This document shows, in pieces, positions 1-7,378 of a DNA stretch of 9,961 bases. A program made the position numbers and the translations under genes. The DNA lies in NCBI GenBank assembly GCA_002501805.1, contig DAOI01000033.1:5898-15858 (forward strand), in the 5' to 3' direction. Each line of letters starts with the position of its first letter. The first letter of the stretch is position 1. Source of the stretch: Euryarchaeota archaeon UBA463 (lineage in GTDB: Archaea; Thermoplasmatota; Poseidoniia; Poseidoniales; Thalassarchaeaceae). A model generated the notes under the pieces. It was given only the letters and a program-made list of their open reading frames with translations, ran no database searches and had not been told where the DNA came from.

Positions 1-371
1 CCAGCAGATCCCATAACTGTCACACTTCCCCCATTCATATTCATTGCCAGCCTATCTCCAACATCCCTCTCCACGACAACTCTGCCATCTGATTGAAAGG
101 CGGCTAGCATCGATTCGCAATTCCCCTCAATGTTCAGGGTGCCTCCTCTATTCATCGCTCCAACGCACTCTCCTAAATTACCAAGAAGCAGTACTCTAGA
201 TCCCTTGGGAAGATGGGTAAGAACGCCGAAGTCACCATCTCTTGGCTTAGTGTCTCCACCGGACCCATAACCGATTTTTACCAAGCGATCTTTGTCCATC
301 GCCTCAGGTAACATCCTAGCGATTTCTTTATTGAGTTTGACACTCCTTGCGGTCTGTTCCCTCATCGCCAT
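1..371 (-). CDS. GXGXG-domain protein, FwdC/GltB C-terminal-like (3' end outside window)
   Basis: Only the first 123 codons lie in the window; the gene runs off the left edge. From about residue 60 the protein shows the regular glycine-spaced short strands of a GXGXG right-handed beta-helix, including GGTLNIEGN (77-84), DVGDRLAMNMNGG (103-115) and VTVMGSA (117-123). This fold is shared by the C-terminal domain of glutamate synthase and by subunit C of formylmethanofuran dehydrogenase, and stand-alone versions are common in archaea. No catalytic role can be assigned from this fragment. The N-terminal 50 residues are basic then glycine-rich (YGSGGD at 35-40) and are not recognised. Start: ATG at 371 has GGAG four bases upstream and an in-frame TAG five codons before it; the ATG at 365 is an alternative. 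It is transcribed divergently from gap. A glutamate synthase-like accessory protein is likelier than a methanogenesis protein, since nothing else here suggests methanogenesis. Confidence 0.75.
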   Translation of the reverse strand, partial: MAMREQTARSVKLNKEIARMLPEAMDKDRLVKIGYGSGGDTKPRDGDFGVLTHLPKGSRVLLLGNLGECVGAMNRGGTLNIEGNCESMLAAFQSDGRVVVERDVGDRLAMNMNGGSVTVMGSA

Positions 372-410
372 AGTACTCCGAGTCTAGCCAATGGTCTTCA
401 TTGTGACGGA

Positions 411-420
411 TATTTTTCAT
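411..420 (-). promoter_or_regulatory. Possible TATA element for the leftward GXGXG gene
   Basis: On the minus strand this reads ATGAAAAATA, an A/T-rich stretch 40 to 50 bases upstream of the ATG at 371. That spacing fits an archaeal TATA box with a short leader carrying the GGAG ribosome binding site. It is one of two A/T-rich stretches in the 122-base divergent spacer. The match to the archaeal TATA consensus is loose. Confidence 0.3.
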
Positions 421-423
421 TTC

Positions 424-434
424 AATAAATAATA
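424..434 (+). promoter_or_regulatory. Possible TATA element for gap
   Basis: The stretch aataaataata lies about 60 bases upstream of the gap start codon, which would give a leader of roughly 35 bases ending in an AGGGG ribosome binding site (484-488). A second A/T-rich word, gtatatt near 474-479, is too close to the ATG to act as the promoter of that start. Nothing else is recognised in the spacer 372-493. Confidence 0.3.
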
Positions 435-493
435 GCCTCATTGAGTTATCTTGATAGAGCATCGACTAGAGGGTATATTGTTCAGGGGTTAGT

Positions 494-1534
494 ATGGCAC
501 GAGTGAAAGTAGCTATTAATGGGTATGGGACAATTGGAAAGAGAGTTGCGGATGCAATAGACGCACAGGATGATATGGAGGTTGTGGGTGTTACCAAGAC
601 AGGTCCAAGCTTCGGTTGTGAGATGGCAGCTAAGAAGGGATTTGACCTCTATTGCACATCTGATGACACAGATATGATTTCTAGCTTCGAGAACTCTCGA
701 TTTGTTTGCAAAGGCGGACTCAAAGACTTGCTTTCCAAATCCGATGTAGTCATTGACTGCTCTCCAGGAAAAATGGGCGCCGCCAATCTCAAAAAGTATC
801 AAGAGGCTGGAGTAAAGAGTATATTTCAAGGAGGCGAGAAACACTCATTGACCGGACTTTCTTATACATCTTGTGCAAATCATTTGGAAAATTTCGGGGC
901 AGAAACAACAAGAGTTGTTTCTTGTAATACCACAGGACTTTCTAGAACATTGGTGCCGCTGTATGACTTGTGCGGCTCTCTGAAAGTAGAATGTACGATG
1001 ATCAGAAGAGCGGCAGATCCGGGCGACTCGAATAAAGGTCCTATAAACGCTATAAAACCTGTTTTGAAGGTACCCAGCCATCATGGCCCGGATGTGATGA
1101 CAGTAAAGCCAGAAATCGAGATCAATTCACTTGCAGTCGCAGTACCAACAACGATAATGCATGTCCATGCAATCATTGCCGATCTTCCCGAGAATCACGG
1201 CCTCACCACTGAAAAAATTCTGGGAATATGGAACGAAACTCCGAGAGTTATCGTGATGAACGGACAGGGCAATAGGATTACCACTACTGCCGAGGTGATG
1301 GAGATGGCCAGAGATATTGGGAGAAAATGGGGAGATCTGCATGAGATTTTTGTCTGGGAGGATGGAGTTAGACTAATCGGAAATAGGCTATATTATTTCC
1401 AAGCAATCCACCAAGAGAGCGATGTGATTCCTGAGAATGTAGACTGTGTGAGGGCTCTAATGAAACTCGAGGAAAGCTGGACAGAAAGTGTCACGAAGAC
1501 AGACCAAGCAATTTCCAGATATTACAATATTTGA
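494..1534 (+). CDS. gap: Archaeal type II glyceraldehyde-3-phosphate dehydrogenase
   Basis: This cytoplasmic enzyme of central carbon metabolism interconverts glyceraldehyde 3-phosphate plus phosphate and 1,3-bisphosphoglycerate with NAD(P). At 346 residues it has the usual length of the archaeal type II family. The Rossmann motif INGYGTIGKRV is at 8-18. The active-site segment VSCNTTGLSR is at 142-151, with catalytic Cys144. The family signature RRAADPGDSNKGPINAI is at 171-187, followed by a His-rich strand MHVHAII (222-228) that should hold the base assisting the thiolate. Bacterial-type GapA instead has a SCTTN active site, which is absent here. The start ATG at 494 is preceded by AGGGG with five bases of spacing, and the Rossmann strand begins a few residues in, so no longer start is needed. 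The gene is followed by a 94-base spacer with a hairpin and looks monocistronic. Its cofactor preference and its glycolytic or gluconeogenic direction cannot be read from the sequence. Confidence 0.96.
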   Translation: MARVKVAINGYGTIGKRVADAIDAQDDMEVVGVTKTGPSFGCEMAAKKGFDLYCTSDDTDMISSFENSRFVCKGGLKDLLSKSDVVIDCSPGKMGAANLKKYQEAGVKSIFQGGEKHSLTGLSYTSCANHLENFGAETTRVVSCNTTGLSRTLVPLYDLCGSLKVECTMIRRAADPGDSNKGPINAIKPVLKVPSHHGPDVMTVKPEIEINSLAVAVPTTIMHVHAIIADLPENHGLTTEKILGIWNETPRVIVMNGQGNRITTTAEVMEMARDIGRKWGDLHEIFVWEDGVRLIGNRLYYFQAIHQESDVIPENVDCVRALMKLEESWTESVTKTDQAISRYYNI

Positions 1535-1540
1535 CTCTTT

Positions 1541-1560
1541 TCACGGCTTTTTAGTCGTGA
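1541..1560 (+). terminator. Hairpin just after gap, possible terminator
   Basis: The arms tcacgg (1541-1546) and tcgtga (1555-1560) pair over six positions, one of them G-U, around an eight-base loop containing five T residues. It starts six bases after the gap stop codon. Archaeal termination depends mainly on T-runs; here T-rich words lie just before (ctctttt) and inside the loop, not after the stem, so this could be a 3'-end stabiliser rather than a terminator. Confidence 0.35.
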
Positions 1561-1575
1561 TCCATTGTGATTATT

Positions 1576-1583
1576 CTATAATC
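1576..1583 (+). promoter_or_regulatory. Probable TATA box of the subtilase gene
   Basis: The word ctataatc sits in the A/T-rich run 1570-1583, about 48 bases before the subtilase ATG. A transcript starting some 25 bases downstream would have a leader of about 20 to 25 bases. The position between the gap hairpin and the subtilase start supports separate transcription of the two genes. Confidence 0.4.
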
Positions 1584-1611
1584 AGCTTAGGTTAACTGTC
1601 AAAAGGCTGAT
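1581..1611 (+). repeat. Inverted repeat in the subtilase promoter region
   Basis: The arms atcagc (1581-1586) and gctgat (1606-1611) are perfect inverted copies separated by 19 bases. The left arm overlaps the end of the TATA-like element and the pair spans the expected transcription start. This is a reasonable place for a repressor site, but six-base arms can arise by chance. Confidence 0.3.
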
Positions 1612-1613
1612 CA

Positions 1614-1628
1614 GGTTCCGAAGGAACC
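1614..1628 (+). repeat. Perfect palindrome abutting the subtilase start codon
   Basis: The sequence ggttcc-gaa-ggaacc has six-base arms and a three-base spacer, and its last base touches the ATG at 1629. In RNA it can fold into a six-pair hairpin that covers the only purine-rich ribosome-binding candidate (gaagga). This could limit translation, or be a protein-binding site in DNA. No stronger ribosome binding site is visible for this gene. Confidence 0.4.
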
Positions 1629-4600
1629 ATGTATGCAAGGAAATCAACTTTCCTTGTCCTTACTGTTTTGTTATTTTCTTCATGGTCGGGAATGGTTTCC
1701 GCCTCTCCCCAAGGTACAGATTCGATACATTCTCCGGACTCCGATAATTATCATTTTGAGAAATGGACCCATCTGGAATTTGCCTCAGAGCACCTACACC
1801 AAATCAGACAAACTTCAGGACTAATACACTCGCCGTATGGCTCATTTGACCCACTGATGGATGAATACCCAACCTTCGGAGAGTTGAATACCGGCGATTA
1901 CGGTTACTCCGATAGGCCTGTCTTTGTGATTCAATCTGATACCTCTGACATATCGGGAATATCATCTTCAGTGGAAGAGGCAGGGGGCGCAATACTGGAC
2001 TATATGCCCGATAGTGCGCTTCTCGTGAGGCTTCCCATACATGTTAACGCTGATAATTTCTTAGATTCTTTAGCCAATGTAAGGTGGTCCGGGCAAATGC
2101 CTGACATCTGGAGGGTATCCCCTGAAATCCTAGGTAACACATATCTTCCTTCATCACAATTCAATCTACAGATTTTGCCAGCTAACGACTTAACAATTGA
2201 AGAGCTGACCTCCCTAGAGAGGGACCTATCCCTGATTTCCAATTACGATCAATCGACTAATTGCGACTCGTGGCTGTGTACGATAGACAGTGTTGATTCA
2301 ATGTGGATACCCCTCTTATCCAAAGACTGGAGAATCCTGCACATCCAAACCGCAAGCACTGCATCGGTATACAATAGTGCTGCTAGGGAAATATCTGGCG
2401 TACAAGGGGCATATGAGCAATCATCAATATCTTTGGATGGTACAGGCGAGGTCATCGCTATTTCAGACACTGGCCTAGATGAAGATCATGGAGATTTCGA
2501 CGGAAGAATAAGGTCAGTATACAGCCAATTCGGACCAGACAATGATAACTCGGACCTGCTTAGTGGACATGGGACCCACGTAGCCGCAACGCTCCTGGGA
2601 GACGGCTCGGGGCAATCATCCGCGCTTGGAATAGCCCCCGGAGCAACATTTCATATGTACACCCACGAGTCTCAAAGTGGCTTTTTCGGTATTTATGGCT
2701 CATTATACGGGCTATTTACACACTCATGGAATCAAAATGCTAGGATACATACCAATAGCTGGGGCACATCAAACTTAGGCAATTACAGCCAGACATCATC
2801 CAATGTAGATGATTTCGTAAGCGACTATCCGGGCTATATGGTCCTATTTTCTGCTGGTGATATTGGGGGCACTAATGATTCTGGCATCACTCCTCCAGGT
2901 ACCTCCAAGAATGCCCTAACAGTGGGTGCTTCAACAACTGGTTCATATGGCTCAGAACCCTCGGGAAGTGTAGTTTCTTTCTCATCACAAGGATTGACCA
3001 ATGATGGCAGAATCAAGCCAGAAATTGTTGCACCCGGGGTCCTCATTTGCTCAGCAAGAGCTGAGGAAGCAACTCTGGTCGATGGCCAATCCTGCTCCGA
3101 ATTAACACATGACGACGGCACTACGCCACTTTATGTTGCAATGAATGGAACCTCGATGGCAACTCCAGTCGTTGCGGGGGCCTCCGCGCTTGTCCGACAG
3201 TTTCTGAGATCAGAAGGAATCAGTGAGCCTAGGTCTGACCTGATTAGGGCAATTCTAATCAATGGGGCCGTAGATATCGGAGATAGTAATGTGCCCAATC
3301 CCTCCGAGGGTTGGGGGCAATTATCGCTAGACAATAGCCTCTTCCCCGTGTCAGAAAACGGAGAGGAAATGGACGTGATGTATGATTATTCAAGGGAGCT
3401 TTTTCCAGGCCATGGATTCACCTACACATTTGATGTAAGTCCTGGTGCAGGTCTAGATGCTACTCTGGCTTGGAACGATCTAAAAGGGTCATCAGTCGCA
3501 AACCAGTCAGCTTCTCGTTTAGTTAACGATCTTGACCTTTCTGTTACTGCCCCTGATGGGACGATTTATCTTGGTAACGAATTCATGTCTGGATTCAGTG
3601 TATCTGGCAACTCCGTAGATTCTCTGAATAATCTTGAAAGAGTAAAAATTCAGGATGCCTCGCCCGGTACTTGGACAGTTAGAGTGGGAAACTCAGGAGG
3701 AGGGGATACCCAGGGCTACTCTTTGGTGTTCTCTGCCATAGCGAGCGAGATTAGTGAGGCTGATCTAACCGTTTTCGAAGGTTCCCTATCTACTTCAGTG
3801 GAGAATCCGTTGCAGGGCGACACCATTCTAATTGAGGCCGCTTGGGGCAACCAAGCTACTGCTACAGCATCACAATATGATGTGGAAATCCACGATGTGA
3901 CCACTGGGAACTTATTGCACACCTCAAGACGTTCGTCAATAGCAGGAGGCGGACTTGACTCACTCTCATTCCCCTACTCATTCTCATCAACGGGTGAGCA
4001 CATACTCAGACTATCCCTCGACTCATCTTCGGAGGTATACGAGTTGAATGACGAGGCCAATGGCATCAACAATAACATAGCCGAGGTAATCGTTCAGGTT
4101 TCTCAGATAGGAGTAAGAATCACTCCTCTTCTGGAAAGTGGAAATCTGCCATCCAATCCATTGGAATTTGAAGATTCAAGAACTAGAGGTATGAATCCGA
4201 GGGAGACCAACTCTGTATACTTCCCCCTTGAACTAAGAAATGAAGGAACCTCAACTATATCCGTTCAACTCAGTGTTTCTCCTGTAAATGTTGTTTCAGA
4301 GAATGGGGTTCTTCAACCACCATCCGACGAATGGTGGAAAATCCTCAATCAGACAGGGCCGTGGGAACTAGGTCCGATGGGAAGCGAGGGGGATAGGATA
4401 GTGATTGAGCTAAATCTCACTGCTCATCCCCAATCCACTTCTTCGTCCCTTCCAGGCGAAGTTTATGCCCTCCCGGGTACATTTGTAACCGATCTAAATC
4501 TGTTCGATGTAAACGCCCCCACCGTGAATAATGTAATCAGACTGGAAGCAGAGGTAGAAAGAATCGAGGGACTAGTCACAGTTCTAGCAGGAGAAGGTGG

Positions 4601-6371
4601 GGCAGAGGCCGAACCAGGGGACTGGGCCTCTTTCTCACTAGCAGTAGGAAATGACGGAAATGGCCCTACTCGATATATGGTATCATGCTCAACTGAAAAT
4701 TCGTGGCCAGTGAATATTTGGGATTCTCAGTCTTCAGAACTCCTTACCGATCCTATAGGTAGATTACTTTACACCACTCTCCCAATAAAAATCAGGGTTC
4801 CTAAATTGCCAAATGGTGAGCCCGCCGCTGGAAGTGTTGAAGATGTCACATGTGTGACTGAATCTGTTAACGATCCTTCGTTGAGTATTTCTGACACCGT
4901 ATCTGTACTAGTTTTGGCCAATGACGACTTCGGAACAGATATATTTTCAGATTCTGGCAACCCATTAGGCCCGTTGGCATTAGCTTCCGACAGGGCCGTC
5001 ATTAACGGAGATATGGTGACTACGATATTAGAAGTCAGTAACAATGGCAATATCCCGATGACATTTGAAGTAGATGCTTTCTCTTCCCTCAACACTTGGC
5101 CGATTCAGATTATTCATGAGGAGGAGGAATCAATGGATTCTATTTCTGTTGAAATATTATCTGGTCAAGTGGCTGTTTTCCAGATTAATACTCTGGTTCC
5201 AATGGCGGCCCAAATGGGAGATTCTAATACAATCACTACGAGAGTAACACAAATCGGAGGAGATGTGATTTCCAATGGTACCAAGCTAGTTGTCAGAGAA
5301 CTGGCAGAACTGGATATCTCTGGGGATGATTCAATTTCCGCGGCGCCGGGACTGACAGGGGTAGCTAATATCATGATTCAGAACTCAGGCAATGTTGATT
5401 TGGTAGTGTCCCTGACTCTTGGTAGCATACCATCGGATTGGTCTGGTGGATTCATGACTGCTGGAAGTTTCGCAATGAACATGAATCAGCAGGCAGTCGT
5501 TTCTGTAGCTTTAGAGCTACCAGGTGCTGTTCCAGCAGGCCCCCAGGGAGATTCGATCCCTGTAATAATTGAATTTACAACACCCGCCTTTGTGACCCAT
5601 TCCGAAACTGTTTGGCTAGATGTGATAGTCCTATCTTCTGCATGGCTAGATCTTTATGTTCCGGATGACACTGTAGAAGACGTATCGCCCGGGAATCCCG
5701 CCACTTTCGATATAACCTTGCAGAACATTGGTAATTCTCAGACTGAAGTCTCCGTCGAAGTAGTAGGTGACGAGAATTGGAAATTTGACGTCGACCCATC
5801 ATCAACAGGGACAATAGAGCCCGGACAATCGATTTCTATAGAGGTAATAGCAGACCCATCGGGAGGTGCAGAATATGGCATTATTGAGCTGGACGTCTTT
5901 GCAAATGGTACTGGCGAAATCGAGGTTTCCACTAATGCATACCTAAAATTGCAGGTTAGCAAAGCAAGGGAATCAACAGAAGGACTCATTCCTTCGTGGG
6001 CAGTAGGATTAATCTTCATAATCGTAGTTTCAGCATCTGCCATACTGATTGTTAGAGCGAGAAGATCTTCTTCTCTGGCGGCACGTCCTGATGAAGAACT
6101 GATTCCTCCCGGGTCAGCACTACTTACTGGCTCTACCAACGAGAGAAGGGAGGCCGCTTTGGAGACTAGCGCTTCTGGAGAAGTCCTTACTGGAACTGTA
6201 TCCGAGCAAGAACTGAATGACGTAATCTCCTCATCATCACTCCCCTCATTAAATTTGGAACAGGCCCCCGAAGGAGCCCCTCCCCTGCCTCTTTCAGGTC
6301 TTCCAGAAGGATGGACAATGGAGCAATGGGCCGCTTACGGTAATATGTGGTGGGAACAGAACCGTCCGTGA
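1629..6371 (+). CDS. Giant secreted, membrane-anchored subtilisin-like protease (S8)
   Basis: This is a predicted extracellular serine protease of 1580 residues. Domain order: signal peptide (1-26, hydrophobic core then VSAS); propeptide region (about 95-245); subtilase domain (about 270-575) with Asp280 in AISDTGLD, His314 in GHGTHVA and Ser509 in NGTSMATP; a KP-43-like jelly-roll (about 580-705); a CARDB-like domain (about 711-826); four or five further Ig-like beta-sandwich domains (about 828-1443) each with an N-x-G-N/T strand motif; a transmembrane helix (about 1454-1476) followed by RARR; and a roughly 100-residue cytoplasmic tail ending in a Trp-rich motif (1557-1576). The layout implies a catalytic head held off the cell surface by stacked beta domains. 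Oddities: the expected oxyanion-hole Asn is Asp411 (SAGDIGG), and the protein is strongly acidic. A role in digesting marine proteinaceous matter is inference. The stop lies 25 bases before adk. Confidence 0.93.
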   Translation: MYARKSTFLVLTVLLFSSWSGMVSASPQGTDSIHSPDSDNYHFEKWTHLEFASEHLHQIRQTSGLIHSPYGSFDPLMDEYPTFGELNTGDYGYSDRPVFVIQSDTSDISGISSSVEEAGGAILDYMPDSALLVRLPIHVNADNFLDSLANVRWSGQMPDIWRVSPEILGNTYLPSSQFNLQILPANDLTIEELTSLERDLSLISNYDQSTNCDSWLCTIDSVDSMWIPLLSKDWRILHIQTASTASVYNSAAREISGVQGAYEQSSISLDGTGEVIAISDTGLDEDHGDFDGRIRSVYSQFGPDNDNSDLLSGHGTHVAATLLGDGSGQSSALGIAPGATFHMYTHESQSGFFGIYGSLYGLFTHSWNQNARIHTNSWGTSNLGNYSQTSSNVDDFVSDYPGYMVLFSAGDIGGTNDSGITPPGTSKNALTVGASTTGSYGSEPSGSVVSFSSQGLTNDGRIKPEIVAPGVLICSARAEEATLVDGQSCSELTHDDGTTPLYVAMNGTSMATPVVAGASALVRQFLRSEGISEPRSDLIRAILINGAVDIGDSNVPNPSEGWGQLSLDNSLFPVSENGEEMDVMYDYSRELFPGHGFTYTFDVSPGAGLDATLAWNDLKGSSVANQSASRLVNDLDLSVTAPDGTIYLGNEFMSGFSVSGNSVDSLNNLERVKIQDASPGTWTVRVGNSGGGDTQGYSLVFSAIASEISEADLTVFEGSLSTSVENPLQGDTILIEAAWGNQATATASQYDVEIHDVTTGNLLHTSRRSSIAGGGLDSLSFPYSFSSTGEHILRLSLDSSSEVYELNDEANGINNNIAEVIVQVSQIGVRITPLLESGNLPSNPLEFEDSRTRGMNPRETNSVYFPLELRNEGTSTISVQLSVSPVNVVSENGVLQPPSDEWWKILNQTGPWELGPMGSEGDRIVIELNLTAHPQSTSSSLPGEVYALPGTFVTDLNLFDVNAPTVNNVIRLEAEVERIEGLVTVLAGEGGAEAEPGDWASFSLAVGNDGNGPTRYMVSCSTENSWPVNIWDSQSSELLTDPIGRLLYTTLPIKIRVPKLPNGEPAAGSVEDVTCVTESVNDPSLSISDTVSVLVLANDDFGTDIFSDSGNPLGPLALASDRAVINGDMVTTILEVSNNGNIPMTFEVDAFSSLNTWPIQIIHEEEESMDSISVEILSGQVAVFQINTLVPMAAQMGDSNTITTRVTQIGGDVISNGTKLVVRELAELDISGDDSISAAPGLTGVANIMIQNSGNVDLVVSLTLGSIPSDWSGGFMTAGSFAMNMNQQAVVSVALELPGAVPAGPQGDSIPVIIEFTTPAFVTHSETVWLDVIVLSSAWLDLYVPDDTVEDVSPGNPATFDITLQNIGNSQTEVSVEVVGDENWKFDVDPSSTGTIEPGQSISIEVIADPSGGAEYGIIELDVFANGTGEIEVSTNAYLKLQVSKARESTEGLIPSWAVGLIFIIVVSASAILIVRARRSSSLAARPDEELIPPGSALLTGSTNERREAALETSASGEVLTGTVSEQELNDVISSSSLPSLNLEQAPEGAPPLPLSGLPEGWTMEQWAAYGNMWWEQNRP

Positions 6372-6396
6372 GCGTTATCAGTGTTAGCCGCTTGGC

Positions 6397-7059
6397 ATGC
6401 TCATGTCTGCAATCTCTAGTCAAGCATCTTCCATAATACTATTCGGCCCTCCTGGGGCAGGTAAGGGAACTCAAGCAGTAAGGATTAGCCAAACTACCGG
6501 CAAGCCACAGATTTCGACTGGCGACATGCTCAGAGAAGCAGTAAGAGCGGGCACTGATTTGGGTAATGAGGCCAAGGGATATATGGACCGTGGATTATTG
6601 GTCCCTGACTCCATAATTATCGGTCTGATATCTGAGAGGCTCAAGCGCTCAGACGCCTCAGGAGGGGTTCTCTTTGATGGGTTCCCTCGAACTATCGCCC
6701 AGGCCGAGGAATTATCCAGTATAGCTGAAGTGTCAATGGTAATTATGATACAAGTTCCCGATGAAGATATCGTGGAGAGAATAGTTGGAAGAAGAATGGA
6801 TCCCGAAACAGGAGATATTTACCATATTAAATTCCGACCAGCCCCCTCCGAAATACTCCCCAGGCTTATTCAGAGAAAAGATGACAATGAGGAAACAGTA
6901 AGAAGTAGGCTTAACGCATACCACCAGCAGACAAAACCCTTGTCAGATTGGTATTCCGAACTGTCCGAAAAGACAAATTTGAGGGTAATTTCAGTAGATG
7001 GAAGAGGAAGCATAGATGAGGTTGCAGAATCAATTAACCTAGAGCTAGAGGTGTTTTGA
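6397..7059 (+). CDS. adk: Adenylate kinase, bacterial-type
   Basis: The enzyme converts ATP and AMP to two ADP in the cytoplasm. The Walker A loop GPPGAGKGT is at 17-25, the AMP-site segment STGDMLR at 40-46, DGFPRT at 94-99, and the LID region runs from GRRMDPETGD (131-140) to RKDDNEETVRSRL (160-172). This is the bacterial/eukaryotic Adk family, not the trimeric archaeal AdkA of methanogens. The LID carries no zinc-binding cysteines and is about five residues shorter than in E. coli between the RR and RKDD landmarks. The 220-residue length is normal. Start: ATG 6397 and ATG 6403 are both possible, and neither has a clear ribosome binding site; the first ten residues are a non-conserved extension either way. 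It begins 25 bases after the subtilase stop and its stop codon directly abuts rnp4, so it likely heads or joins the operon with the two RNA-binding proteins. Confidence 0.95.
   Translation: MLMSAISSQASSIILFGPPGAGKGTQAVRISQTTGKPQISTGDMLREAVRAGTDLGNEAKGYMDRGLLVPDSIIIGLISERLKRSDASGGVLFDGFPRTIAQAEELSSIAEVSMVIMIQVPDEDIVERIVGRRMDPETGDIYHIKFRPAPSEILPRLIQRKDDNEETVRSRLNAYHQQTKPLSDWYSELSEKTNLRVISVDGRGSIDEVAESINLELEVF
7048..7053 (+). promoter_or_regulatory. Ribosome binding site deciding the TTG start of rnp4
   Basis: GAGGTG lies inside the last codons of adk, six bases before the TTG at 7060. There is no in-frame ATG near the start of the conserved basic N-terminus of RNP4, so this site supports initiation at TTG and suggests translational coupling with adk. 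Confidence 0.6.
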
Positions 7060-7374
7060 TTGTCGGGCAGGTCCCGCAGAAGATCAAATCTGAAGAAGGC
7101 ACTAGCTGCAGAAGCAATTGAGGATCTACATCAGGTTCTGAATGAAAGTAACGAGCAGAATCTTTCTGATGCTTCCGCTAGATTAATTCTAAGAATCGGT
7201 AAGAAGTATGGAGCTAGAATGAAAAATTATAGCGGCATTACGATATGTAGGTCATGTAACGTAGCAATGGTTCCTGGAAGGAACTCCATAGTGAGGATTC
7301 GTTCCAAGTCAATCAAGTATACTTGTGGAATATGCGGTAGAACCAAAACTATGGGCCCTTCGTTCAGAGGTTAG
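7060..7374 (+). CDS. rnp4: Ribonuclease P protein component 4 (Rpp21/Rpr2 family)
   Basis: This is one of the protein subunits that support the RNase P RNA in removing 5' leaders from pre-tRNA; in archaea it pairs with RNP1 (Rpp29). The 104-residue protein has a basic N-terminus (GRSRRRSNLKK at 3-13), two predicted helices (about 15-50) with the typical ARLILRIGKKYGARMK segment ending near 55, and a zinc ribbon formed by Cys63, Cys66, Cys89 and Cys92 (CRSC and CGICGR). Between the cysteine pairs it has the Arg-rich strand IVRIRSK (77-83). All four zinc ligands are present. The start is TTG, directly abutting the adk stop and backed by a good ribosome binding site. The YhbY-like gene follows after four bases. 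A neighbourhood of rnp4 with a CRM-domain protein is, as I recall, common in archaea, which strengthens both calls. Confidence 0.92.
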   Translation: MSGRSRRRSNLKKALAAEAIEDLHQVLNESNEQNLSDASARLILRIGKKYGARMKNYSGITICRSCNVAMVPGRNSIVRIRSKSIKYTCGICGRTKTMGPSFRG

Positions 7375-7378
7375 TAGT

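Noticed and set aside
1..371. Calling the left gene a formylmethanofuran dehydrogenase subunit C of a methanogenesis pathway
   Set aside because: Only the shared GXGXG fold is visible; no other C1-pathway gene is present and the fragment is incomplete.
482..844. A 120-codon open frame on the minus strand antisense to gap
   Set aside because: It lies fully opposite a well-supported enzyme gene, its protein has no recognisable domain, and it would overlap the gap promoter and start.
5738..6139. A 133-codon minus-strand open frame inside the subtilase gene
   Set aside because: Its Ser/Ala/Pro-rich composition is what the reverse strand of an acidic, Ser-rich coding sequence gives; no motif or ribosome binding site supports it.
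7325..7378. An 18-codon N-terminal extension of the CRM protein
   Set aside because: It would overlap the zinc-ribbon end of rnp4 in another frame; ATG 7379 has a well-spaced GAGG and begins just before the conserved fold.
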